A stretch of 64,000 bases of DNA from Unio delphinus (Eukaryota; Mollusca; Bivalvia; Unionida; Unionidae). The notes under the pieces were generated by a model. The model saw only the letters and a program-made list of their open reading frames with translations, ran no database searches and was not told the DNA's origin. The position numbers and the translations under genes are program-made. The stretch is from positions 6,528,501-6,592,500 of the forward strand of contig JAQISU010001239.1 in NCBI GenBank assembly GCA_029339505.1, read 5' to 3'. Below, one piece after another: positions 12,660-23,589 of the stretch (its first letter is position 1; every line of letters begins with the position of its first letter).

Positions 12660-14306
12660 CAAAACTTCCTCATTCTGGAATGAAAATAAAACGCGTAAGT
12701 TCAAAACAAATGAAAGGTTTGCATAATGTCTATTAGTATCGATATGTCCAAGTTACAATAAACTGTTACCACTTGAGCACGTAAACATTTGATAGTGAAC
12801 CTTTAGCAGCGGACATAATTAGTTAAGAGAAAGGTACTAAATACAAATAATGACTGCATATTGAAACTGAATGAAACCGTTATGATATTTGAACGGACGA
12901 TAATTTTGAATTAAAGCATATCCTGACTTTTGTAAGGTTAAATGTTTGTAGTCTATATTTGCGAGAGGGATCCAATTACCATCAATTTCTAGTCATGTAT
13001 ATTGTTCATGATATTTAGAATATGCAAGAGTAAATAATACGTTTAACGTTATCATGTTCATCCTTTATATGTAATATTATATATCTAAAACGGTCAAACG
13101 ATTTCTTAAATGCGTCATATCAGATCTTCAAAATGTGGATTATATAAAATAAGTAAAGATTCCTTTAAGACTAGGATTAGCTTTTCCAGGGAGATTCAAA
13201 CATACCGGTTTCATGAGGTAACTTTTTCAGCGATATGTACCATTACTTTTCAGAGTACGTATCCTTTGGTAGTTACCGTCAGTAACGAATGTACGGAAAT
13301 TCCTGAATAATCATTTTACGAATTTAATGAAAGTAACACTCTGTTTCAGATTTGATGTCAAAATATTTCTCTATAAATTCTGTTTGATATAACAGTTGTA
13401 TTTGTCACAAACTAATTCAGAATTGTATAAATATAATTATTTGTATGGACCTTTAGTCACATGTTTGACACGTGCCACGTACGCCAACGGTGGTGGTCGA
13501 ATGCGATGTTGCAAAAGACCACATCCTACTTTCGGAAAAAATTCGGATCAGACAATTTATGTTTTTAGAAATTTGATAGCATATGGTAATGTACTATGTA
13601 CATGTATTCCATTCTAAAAATGCAAATCATTCTTAGATTTTTACGACAGCAGTTATTTTGTGCTGCAATGTTACATGATTTCAAAATCTCTTAAATATTG
13701 TCTAGATTCGGGAGTAAGTGTTTATCATATTTACATGTCAACACTGACAAATATCTCGCATGGGTGATGACATGACACTCTAAATTGCACTGATTTTTAT
13801 ATCAATAATGCAGCTAGTATAGTATGGTTTCAGTGATAGTACTTCCTAGTTGTATCTACAAGTTAACATATGTCAGTACCATTTCGTTTACAGGGTGTCA
13901 GATATAGAATAATCTTAATAGTCACATTTCAGTTACAATATTTAGACTGCATTTGACACAGGAATCAACATGAATATCGCAAATTAAATTGCTTGGAATG
14001 TGCTGGCCATTTATTTGGAAAGAATATGTTGCTTTTTTATTTGGGTCGATTTATTTGTAATGTCCTTTAATATGAAGTTTAATAATATGTTTCAAGCTAA
14101 ACACTGCATTATTTTGGTATACATCAGAGTAAGACATTTTTCAAAGCAATTGAATCACGGATATTTTAAAATAAAATGTCACGGGCTCCAGCCCCAAGAC
14201 ATTCAACTTGTTGTCACAAAACATAACTGTTCTACTGTTAAGTATCTCTGTATATCCAGTGATACCGCGAATTAACTGTCCGTGGTTTCGGATTCTAGAA
14301 AATATC

Positions 14307-14430
14307 ACCATCCTAACCATACCTTGTACCATTACAGTCATAATTAATACGTCCCGAAAAGGTAATTAATTAAGACCATTCTAACCATACTTCGTACCGT
14401 TACAGTCATAATTAATACATCGCAAATAGG
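14307..14430 (+). repeat. 68-bp tandem doubling present only in the left copy
   Basis: ACCATCCTAACCATACCTTG and ACCATTCTAACCATACTTCG begin two adjacent units that both contain TTACAGTCATAATTAATAC. The right copy has one unit, near 56,787. Confidence 0.8.
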
Positions 14431-14506
14431 TTCCCAATTTTGTTCAAGTTAAAAAAAAATTCCACTCATGGCTTCTATTTAAACAAAATATTTCCCTATT
14501 TACTGT

Positions 14507-14581
14507 GAAATGACTTTCCACGAAAGCTAAATTTAACTACTACTGGTACTTAAGTAGAAGGCAAATCAGTTTACCGGTAAT
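14507..14581 (+). repeat. internal direct repeat of the duplicated block, unit B
   Basis: This is the second diverged unit (GAAATGACTTTCCACGAAAG), about 1.92 kb downstream of unit A. Confidence 0.75.
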
Positions 14582-15362
14582 TACAATTACTAGAGTCCCG
14601 GATTTAAGAAAAATTATCCGGATCAATATTTAACTTGGACACATAACAATTGTTTTCGTACTGCCTAATATTATCCATATTTGGAATTTACAGTAAATTG
14701 CTCTCACGTGAGCGCGTAACTAAATACTTTTGTACCTCTCGAAGGAAAATAATGGTTTAAGGCAACGGTACGAACAATATCAAGGGAAAGATTAAAACTG
14801 ATTTAGAAAATCTACGAGATTGGAATGGCAGAGAAAGATGATTTGAATCTTTTGAAAGGTCAAATGGTACTAATATATACGTGTAAAAGGAAAATTATAA
14901 TATAAAGGACGTGTTACAACGATTCACAGATAGTATGTACTCGTACATCTTTAAAGTTAGCCAACCATTATTTCTTTTTTTAAACTTCCTATTGAGTATA
15001 TAACAACATACTTATTACTGTAATTTAAAGTTCAAAACTATGGTGCAACCTGTTAGATATCACTCACTGTGTGTATCTTACCACTCACAAATGTACATAA
15101 TACATACATGTACTAATGTCAGGACAAACACTTCACATAATACGTTTTTTATTCTTTACCAATAGACCAATAGACCACAAAGGGTATCCCACCAGACCTA
15201 TGTCGAAATACAACCCCAATGACGTATGGCTCAATACTTAACTATCCAGTAAGAAAATTACTCCAAACTGTAAACAGGTTCAAAGTCAAGGCTGGGTTTA
15301 TAACCTAATAAACAAAACCTATTCACAGCTCTCTCTAAACCTGCAATTGTCAATCATGGGCA

Positions 15363-15365
<3 letters not shown>

Positions 15366-15393
<28 letters not shown>

Positions 15394-15408
15394 CATACAT
15401 ACATACAT
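15366..15408 (+). repeat. (CATA)n microsatellite, left copy
   Basis: About 10-11 units of CATA. The equivalent site in the right copy (57,787-57,851) is longer. Confidence 0.95.
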
Positions 15409-16098
15409 TAATAGCAGAGTTTGCTCTCTCTCTCCTAATGACAGTTAAGCCTATGCAGTGTAAACTTCTAATCACTATCTTGACTATAGTCAGGCACATT
15501 CTCACATACTGTTGATAAACGAAAGAGTACATCCTCATTGCCACTTTAATATAATACAACCCATTCCTAGATTAATAGACTTCATATCACAGTTAAACAA
15601 ACAGAACAAATGCAGTCATAACTTATACTATCTATTGTTAGCTACCAATGAAGGTATCAGTTAAAACAAAATAATGCTTTAGTCCGAGAGTCAAAAATCA
15701 CTTTGTAATTCCAATTAATACTTTAAATAAATAAATACTTAATTTATAACTGAAAACAACTGAATGATAGATTCAGATAGACACCTGTCATAATAAGGAT
15801 AAATAATTTTGATATAAACAACCTAATAGACAGACTCCTGACAATGGAAATTTCCATCAAATGTTTAATCAAGGTCATGTAAGTTTGCTAAAGTTTTAAC
15901 TAAGTATTAGGCGCCCTTGAGGTAGACCATTGTGTTTCCAAGGCTATAATAATATTGTGATTTAAAATGCAAGTAAACAGGATTAGAAACATTATTTTAA
16001 AGTATTAATCAACAATCATGGACAATAATTAGCTATGTAAAATGTTGCTTGGAAAAATGCGTTACAACCTACAGTTAGGGACAAGAACTAACAGTGCA

Positions 16099-16256
<158 letters not shown>

Positions 16257-16950
16257 GATATCTTGTCTAACAGACGTGATATCTAACAGGCTGATCTATC
16301 TTCCAGTCCATCTCTCTTACTGTCTGTCTGTCTGTATCTGTCTCTCTCACTCTCTCCACCAACACAATGTTTCCAGTTGAAACTATGATTATCAATTTTG
16401 AAAATTATGGAATATGATGTGTCATTTGTACTGTCATCAACTCACCAATCTAACCGAACACATTGTTTTAATAAGATCAGTAAAACATAAAGATGTAATA
16501 TGTAAATCGGAAAAAAGTAATTGTGCTTAAATTTCTGTTGCAGTCGAAATTTAGCTTAATCAAGGAACGAATGATTTTAGGACATACCTTATTACAATTT
16601 AAAGTATTTCACGAATTTTTACCGGAGGCGAAGAGAGGATAGTAACCTATGCCTTAATTCTTATACAGACGTATAAATCTGCTAGAGTCAATTGACGCAT
16701 TGTTATGATGTCCTATAATTAATACGTTACTTCTCTTTTGTCCACTTCAGCGTCCACGTTTCAAAAAAAAAGTATTGTATGTTTCAGAGGTCCTAGATTT
16801 GGCTAAATGCCGTGGAACCTTTGTGATCATTTAACATTTTACGACATATCTATACTACCTGAAATGTGATGTATTATTATGCTTGCACTTGCCGATAAAT
16901 AACAAGTGAGTTCAAATAACTGATAACGTTTGTTAATCCTGCATGTTGCT

Positions 16951-19892
16951 ACCGCCCGCCTTAAGCTGACAAACCCCCAGTCAGTATGGTGCTGACTGCC
17001 GTGGCCTACCTGCTGCATTGGGTGCGTGGAGCTTACAGAACCATCTCGACAAGTGGGCTACAAAACGCTACACAAGGAAAGACGCAAAGAAGAAATCAGA
17101 AAACTTGAGCTGTTCGTTTTGCAACCTGGAACGTTCGGATCATGTGTCCTGGATTGACCAATGCCCTACATCAGATCGACAATGCTCGGAAGACTGTCGT
17201 CATTGACAAAGAACTCTCGCGACTGAACATCGGCATTGCCTGTCAACAGGAGACCCGAATGGCTGGTAGGGTGCACCATCAGGGAGGCCAATTACACGCT
17301 CTTTTCGGAAAGCCCTCTGATGAACCTAGGCAGCACGGTGTAGGCTTTGCCGTAAACACCATGTAGACGCCTTCATTGAACCTCCGTCATCAGGAACTAA
17401 GATAATCCTTTACCTCTTGCTGTCAACATTCCTATGCACGGTCAACATCTTCAGCGTGTATGCTCTAACCCTCCGCTCCACCCACGAGGAGAAAGACAAG
17501 TTTTTGAGGCTCTGGATCAGACAATATCCAGTATCCGAAACAACGAAGGCTTTTACTTACTAGCAGACTTCAATGCTAGAATGGGAGCTGACCATGAGGC
17601 CTGGCCCGTCTGTTTCGGCTTTTACGGAAGGGGCAAGATAAACGATAATGGTCAGCTACTGCTGTAGATATGCTACTCCCACAGCCAACGTGTGACCAAG
17701 ACTTTCTTTCAATGCAATGAGATCCACCCGGTGTCATGGAGACACCCACGTTCACTCCACTGCCACCAGTTAGACCTTGTCATCACCAGGCGTGCGTAAC
17801 TGGCCCGCGTCCTCCACATCCGCAGCTACCACAGTGCGCACTGCTACACGGACCATTCCCTAATGGTCAGTAAGGTGCCAATATTACCCAATAAGCAGGA
17901 CCATGCCAAGAAGACGGGTCACCCTCGCATCAACACCTGATGTGCAAGAGGCACTCGCCAAAGTGACAACTGATGACACCATTTACTCCAAGTGGTCCCA
18001 TCTATGTGACTATATGTACAACTCAGCCATCATTGCTTACGGGAAAAGGCAACGGAAAAATGCCGAGTGGTATAAAGCAAACTGGGAGGGGATGGAACCC
18101 GTGACTGAGGCAAAGAGGAAAGCCCTCCTGGCATACAAGGCTGCACCTAGCCCAAGAACATTGCAAGCCCTCAGGAATGCAAGGAACAATGCCCAGAAGA
18201 CCGCCCGCTATTGTGCCAACATCTACTGGCTTAACATATGCAACAGTATACAGACAGCTGCTGAAACCTGGAATACAATAGGAATGTATGAGGGCATCAA
18301 GAAGGCGACAGCCTCCCCCGCCCCACCTCAAAGACTGCCTCCTTCAAGTCCACGACAGGCGAAGACATCACAGACCTAGGCAAACGACTGCAGCGTTGGG
18401 TTGAGCACTCTCTCAAGCTATATGCAACGAAAAAGCAACGTCACTGACACTGCCCTTGATACTATTCCAGACCTACCTGTCATGGAGGAACTAGACACAC
18501 AGCCAACCTGGAAAAGCAAGGAAAAGCCGTAGACTGCCTTGCCTGTGGGAAGGCTCTCGGAACCGACGGCATTCCGCCTGAAGTCATCAAGAGTGAGAAG
18601 CCAGCACTGCTCTAGCCGCTACACATACTCCTCTGCCTCTGCTGGGAACAGGGATACATCACAAAAGACATAAGTGACGCCAACATCATCACTTTGTAGA
18701 AGAACAAGGGAGACCGTAGCGATTGCAACAACTACCGGAGAATCTCTCTCCTCAGCGTTGTCGGAAAGGCTTTCGCCCGTGCTGCCTTGACGCAGTTGTA
18801 GATCCTAGCCGCCAACGTCCCAGTGTGGATTTCAGGCCTACAGGTCAACTGGAGACAAGATTTTCTCACTACGTCAGCTGCAGTAGAAGTGTCATGAGCA
18901 GCAGATGCCCAACTACATTGCCTTCATAGACCTGAAGAAGGCATTTGACCTTGTCAGTCGGAGTGGAATCTTCAAACTCCTGCAGATGACTGCCTGCCCC
19001 CACGCCTACTTCCACGATAACATGCCCAGCACAGTGTGCTTCAATAACGGAACCTCAGAGGACTTCCGAGTAATCAGCGGAGTCAAACAAGGCTGTGTGC
19101 TTGCGCCTACGCTCTTCGCCATATTCTTCTCCATGCTTCTCCAGTAGTGCACCTTCAAGGACTACAGCAATGGAGTGTTCATCCATACAAGGGCGACGGA
19201 AAGCTGTTCAACATTGCCCGTCTCCGAGCTAAGACTAAAATCACAAAGGTACTCATCCGTGAATTCCGTTTCGCCGACGATGCAGCCTTGGACTTCAGCA
19301 GCTGGTATGCCGCGTCTCCAATCCTTGCAAAGACTTTGGACTGACCATCAGCTTGAAGAAAATGAACGTCATGGCGCAAGATGCAGACTCCCCTCCCTCT
19401 CTCACCATCGATGGGTACAACTTGAAAGTTGTCGAGAACTTCACATGCCTCGGGTCCAGCATCTCCAGATCACTCTCAATTGATTAGGATGTGAACAGCA
19501 GGATTCTCAAGACAGCTGAAGTGATGGCCAGACTTAACCAGAGGCTTTGGAACAACCCCAACCTCACTGAGAAGACCCCACTGCGTGTCTAACAAGCCTA
19601 CGTGCTGATCTCACTCCTTTACAGCAGCGAAACACAAGGTTCTAGAACGCGCCAACATCAACAGCATGTTCTACATTCGCAGCGAGAGGCGCCTTCGCTG
19701 GCTCGACCATGTAAAGTTAATGGACCTAGACCGCATTCCAAAGGACCTGTTATATGGGTTGCTAGCAGAAGGTGCACGACCTACTGCACGTCCACACCTG
19801 CGCTACAGAAATGTTTGCAAGAGGGACATGAAGACGGCCAACATCGATGTCAACAACTGGGAGAGCTTTGTTTACTACCCGAATTGAATTAA
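16951..19892 (+). mobile_element. near-full-length but degraded RTE-like LINE
   Basis: The endonuclease runs over 17,140-17,760 (DNARKTVVIDKELSRLNIGI, QQETR, HGVGFAV, LADFNARMGADHEAWP). The linker (17,900-18,380) has RKNAEWYKANWEGM and EAKRKALLAYK. The RT begins near 18,540 with DCLACGKALGTDGIPPEV. Its palm has FIDLKKAFDL (motif A, 18,925), SGVKQGCVLAPTLFAIF (motif B, 19,075) and FRFADDAA (motif C, 19,265). The C-terminus (19,666-19,887) has RRLRWLDHVK, IPKDLLYG, LRYRNVCKRDMK and ends at a stop. At least ten frameshifts or stops break the single expected ORF, so it is dead. Its 5' end meets the end of the left duplication copy exactly. RTE is the best clade guess, made without a tree. Confidence 0.85.
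18905..19147 (+). pseudogene. reverse transcriptase palm of the RTE-like LINE
   Basis: An 80-codon open stretch holds RT motifs A (FIDLKKAFD) and B (SGVKQGCVLAP). The catalytic FADD motif is in the next frame piece (19,147-19,344), so a frameshift separates them. Confidence 0.85.
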
Positions 19893-19949
19893 TGTTACAA
19901 CCCTGTAATCTCGACTATTATTTTACAAGTACCACTTATCCTTGTAACA
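19893..19949. repeat. 57-bp sequence with 8-bp inverted ends
   Basis: It begins TGTTACAA and ends TTGTAACA, directly after the LINE stop codon. It may be an LTR or small transposon remnant, or chance. Confidence 0.4.
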
Positions 19950-19971
19950 GTTCATGGTCGAAAGTTTGCAT

Positions 19972-20244
19972 TTAGTTGCATTTAGACCTACTTTGACCTG
20001 CATTATAATCACTATCACTTGCACTAGTCTCATTTAAATCATCATTTCTCATATGTGTCCTTTTGTATTTTTCAGAGCTGTTATCCCAACCAAATTCACT
20101 GTGATTTTCAACTGCTGATTCCACTGGAAAGCTGGATCCATCCTCGGTTTCTACTTCAAATGAAGTCCCTTTGTTTTGGATCTGGTCCCGCTCGTCGGTC
20201 ATTTGACTCATCCCCTGAGCTTTTTGATTCCTTCGTTTACCCAT
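19972..20244 (-). pseudogene. possible Gag N-terminus of a short-LTR Ty3-type element
   Basis: From the ATG at 20,244 the frame encodes 90 residues beginning MGKRRNQKAQGM, polar and acidic, with no recognised domain. It lies about 140 bases downstream of a primer-binding site and a 180-bp LTR on the same strand, which is where gag should start. It stops at 19,972 and no further gag or pol follows, so this is an end fragment. Confidence 0.4.
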
Positions 20245-20403
20245 GATAGATACACCAGCGCAAATTAATATGTAGTATACCAAGAATTGCTTCTTCTGAG
20301 CTCTGTATCAGCAAGATATCTCAAATGGAACCTCCTTTGACCTGAGTTTGAATCTCAGGAACTGTCTTTCAAAATGGCAGATCCCACTTCTGACACCAGA
20401 CTT

Positions 20404-20583
20404 TGTAACGGCTAAGCCAGGTCCTAAGTAATATTTTTGCAGTATGGCACCAGGGATGAGTTGACTTCTTATCAGCTGACTGAGGAGGGGAGAATGAAGT
20501 AAACTCGAACTCTTGATCCGTTGCAACCATGATGATTCATTTATTAAGGAAACATTGAATAAAGTTGGTTCATAACCATTACA
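20404..20583 (-). mobile_element. 180-bp LTR with adjacent primer-binding site
   Basis: On the minus strand it begins TGTAATGG at 20,583 and ends CGTTACA at 20,404. Five bases later (ending near 20,398) the sequence TGGTGTCAGAAGTGGGATC follows, which looks like the primer-binding site used by Mag/Steamer-type Ty3 elements. Such elements in bivalves have LTRs of about this length. No second LTR was found, so this is a 5' end fragment. Confidence 0.55.
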
Positions 20584-20799
20584 GTATTGTTGTTTTGTAC
20601 TAAGCCAAAGTATTATGATTGTCTTGAGGTATAGTATATGATAATTTCACACATTAGCACTACACTGTTAGTTAATTACATTATTTCTCCTTTTGAAAAT
20701 TGAAAATTAATAAGGTCTACCATATTTGCATTTAGTTGCAATAAGTTTATTACAGAAGAGAAAATATAACTTGATTGTAATTGTGAAATGTAGTAATCT

Positions 20800-21304
20800 G
20801 CAAGGAAAACACTTGCTTGATTTAACACTTCAGCTATATCATAACACTTATTTGAATTGATATAGATAGAAGTAATGAAATGTCAAGTCCGTGAGGAAAA
20901 CACTCACAATGATTTGGACAACTAATAAATTGTAAAATAGAAACATAACTTATGTTTTGTAGATTGCTAGAATAATCAAATATTGTGGAATTCAGAATGT
21001 TAAGTCGGTGAGGAAAACACTCACAATGACTTGGACAACTAATAATTTTCAAAATAGAAACCTAACCTATGTTTTGTAGATTGCTAGAATAATCAAGTAT
21101 TGTTGATTTTAGAATGTTAAGTCGATGAGGAAAACACTCACAATGGCTTAGACATTATATTTCCCTAAGAACTTTGTTGTACCTATAATTTAAGAAAAGT
21201 AACTAAATATTTGAGAAGTAGAGAAATGTATGTATGTCTTTAGAGTGATAAACTAATTAAATAAAGAAATTAAATAACAGTTGGTCTGTGAGGAAAACAC
21301 TCAT
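20800..21304 (+). repeat. tandem repeat (117-bp period) carrying a GTGAGGAAAACACTCAC hairpin
   Basis: The hairpin occurs at 20,800 (GCAAGGAAAACACTTGC), 20,891, 21,008, 21,125 and 21,288. The units at 20,891, 21,008 and 21,125 are spaced exactly 117 bases apart and share long flanks (GGACAACTAATAA, ATGTTTTGTAGATTGCTAGA). The outer copies are more diverged. The loop GAAAACA is constant. Confidence 0.85.
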
Positions 21305-21609
21305 TTGACCATATAAGTGAGTTTTCAAATTAGCAAATGATACAACAATATATAGTTTGCTTGTAAAACAGATAAATTAGCAATGACTAGAATGCATTTA
21401 GTTTCAAAGAGAGAAAAGAATTAAAAATAAAAATAAATTCCTTAAATAAATATTGATCTGTAATAAATAAACTTTAACAATAATTTACTGTCCGAAATAT
21501 TGCCTAAAGTTTTATAACTCTATAGTGAACTAAATAAAACAAAATAAAAATTAAAAAAAATAAAACTCACAATAACTATGATGTACTTAGTTTGATGGCT
21601 GCTAGCTGA

Positions 21610-21805
21610 CTGAATCCTCCACAAGCAGTCCACAAGGCCTTATATACTCCTGACAAAACCCACAATCAACAGATCCACAAATCCAACAAAACCCACAAAG
21701 CCCACAAAACCCACAACCAACAGAGCCCAAAAAGCAAACAAAACCCACAAAGCCCACAACCAACAGAGCCCACAAAACCCACAGTTCTAACAAAAGCCCA
21801 CAATT
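21610..21805. repeat. CCCACAA-rich low-complexity tract
   Basis: Repeated CCCACAAAGCCCACAAAACC and CCAACAGAGCCC units. The minus strand is rich in GGG triplets. The 74-residue minus ORF across it (Gly/Cys/Val/Leu rich) is likely an artefact of the repeat. Confidence 0.75.
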
Positions 21806-21839
21806 TTCGTTGGAATATGCAAACAAGCATCAGCAATTG

Positions 21840-23230
21840 TTGCATATGTATATTTAGTTAAAATTTACAATGATTATTTATTGAATTTACATCTTGATAT
21901 TTTAAACATTGATATATTACGATTGTTTAGCCCCAAGAGGAAAGAAAGTAGAAAAAAATAAGTTTTGTATTTCGCGGCACATAACGTATTATGCGGTTGC
22001 TCATAACGATGATTCGGAAACTGTGTTATGCACTCTTACAATATTACCGAGGTAGACCGAATGACAGGGCAGTCAACATGTGTATGTACCAAAGAAATAT
22101 AAAAGAGAAAATCCAAACTTGAATGCTATGATGTTTACAAATGAAATATCAGGGACAATAAACACAATGAGTAGGTACTGTACAGTCCTAAACGGGTAAC
22201 TAGAAATAGTAATTAATAAAAAATTTCAAGTATAGAAGCCGCCGGCGTGATACTCCCTATTTTTGTTAACTCAAAACATGTAGACTATATCAAATAACTA
22301 TTAATCGACGAATGAATCAAAACAGAGCATCCTAGAAAATAGTAATGTCAACTCGTTTGAGAAATTCACTGGTAATGCACTAATTTTAACAACAACCAAA
22401 AAAAGAAAAATCGAGACCGAATTGGACGGCTTGTATGAATAGTGTTTACCGTATACAAACATGCACCCCTCACACCCTAAATGCAGGATATTACAATATA
22501 CATAAATTGTATTTATTGTTAGATTGCAGCCTCGTGTGGCTGACGGCACTATAAAACCTAGATCATTTTGCTTACAACGACAAATACGTATCTACTCAGA
22601 AGTTATCTCAACGGCACAAGTAATATTGGCAAATTTACGTGGCTTTATTTGGTGGCTGTTGAAAATAAAGCTTGTATAATGGCTAAGTTCTGAATGGTGT
22701 TGTTCAATGTAGGAAAATAAATGTTAGCAATCCAAAACATGCAACGGGTTCACAGATAGTGATAAACGAGTGAACTGTTAATATTCTTATTGGGTTGTCG
22801 AGTATTGCGACATAAATCAGCTGGTGTTGAATTTCAACATAAATGATGAAATATGGCGAACAATATGAGGTAGGAATATATTGCGACACAGAGTCGTAAA
22901 AGAGATTTATAAAAGGAATAAAGTGTTACAAATTTCATACCACTATCTTTTTGGTACTAATTTCGATATAGAGATCAATTTAATGTTATGTTCACATATA
23001 ACGCCAAAGGAAAATAGTGCATCTAAATTATGCATTGGAGTTAAAAATTATTGATATGATTGTCTGGACTAAAGCATAATTTTGGCATTATTGTGATTAA
23101 GTTTAAAGTCATTCTTAACAATGACATTTGCCACATCACGACTGTTGGAACTTCAGCACATATACGGCTGTTGCACGTCAACATATTGAAGGATATATGT
23201 AAATCCGCAGATTCGGGATCTGGAGTTTTT
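21840..23230. other. AT-rich stretch without recognised features
   Basis: Only short ORFs with no domain or splice context are seen. Confidence 0.5.
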
Positions 23231-23234
23231 TCAA

Positions 23235-23334
<100 letters not shown>

Positions 23335-23505
23335 TCGATAGGCATACACAAAGGAGAAATATCTAACATTTTGGACTATGAATTTCAAAATGATATTAAT
23401 GTAACTAGAATTTAACAACAACATAGATAGGAAGAAAAGAGTTTGTGTGTGTATGTGTGTGTGTGATTTGATTTTTAATGTAGCTTCAACAAGAGAAAGG
23501 GATAC

Positions 23506-23510
<5 letters not shown>

Positions 23511-23586
<76 letters not shown>
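23511..23586. repeat. (TA)n microsatellite
   Basis: About 76 bases of TA, only 180 bases after the compound array. Confidence 0.95.
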
Positions 23587-23588
<2 letters not shown>

Positions 23589-23589
23589 C

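Noticed and set aside
15350..15559. 69-codon ORF with CMYV repeats (pair at 57,742)
   Set aside because: Its repeat comes from the (CATA)n array and it differs in length between copies.
20800..21304. A CRISPR array, because a short palindromic repeat recurs
   Set aside because: The intervals are themselves repeats, not unique spacers, spacing is 91-163 bases, and the setting is eukaryotic.
21602..21826. Gly/Cys-rich minus ORF that could pass for a structural protein
   Set aside because: It is made by the CCCACAA repeat.
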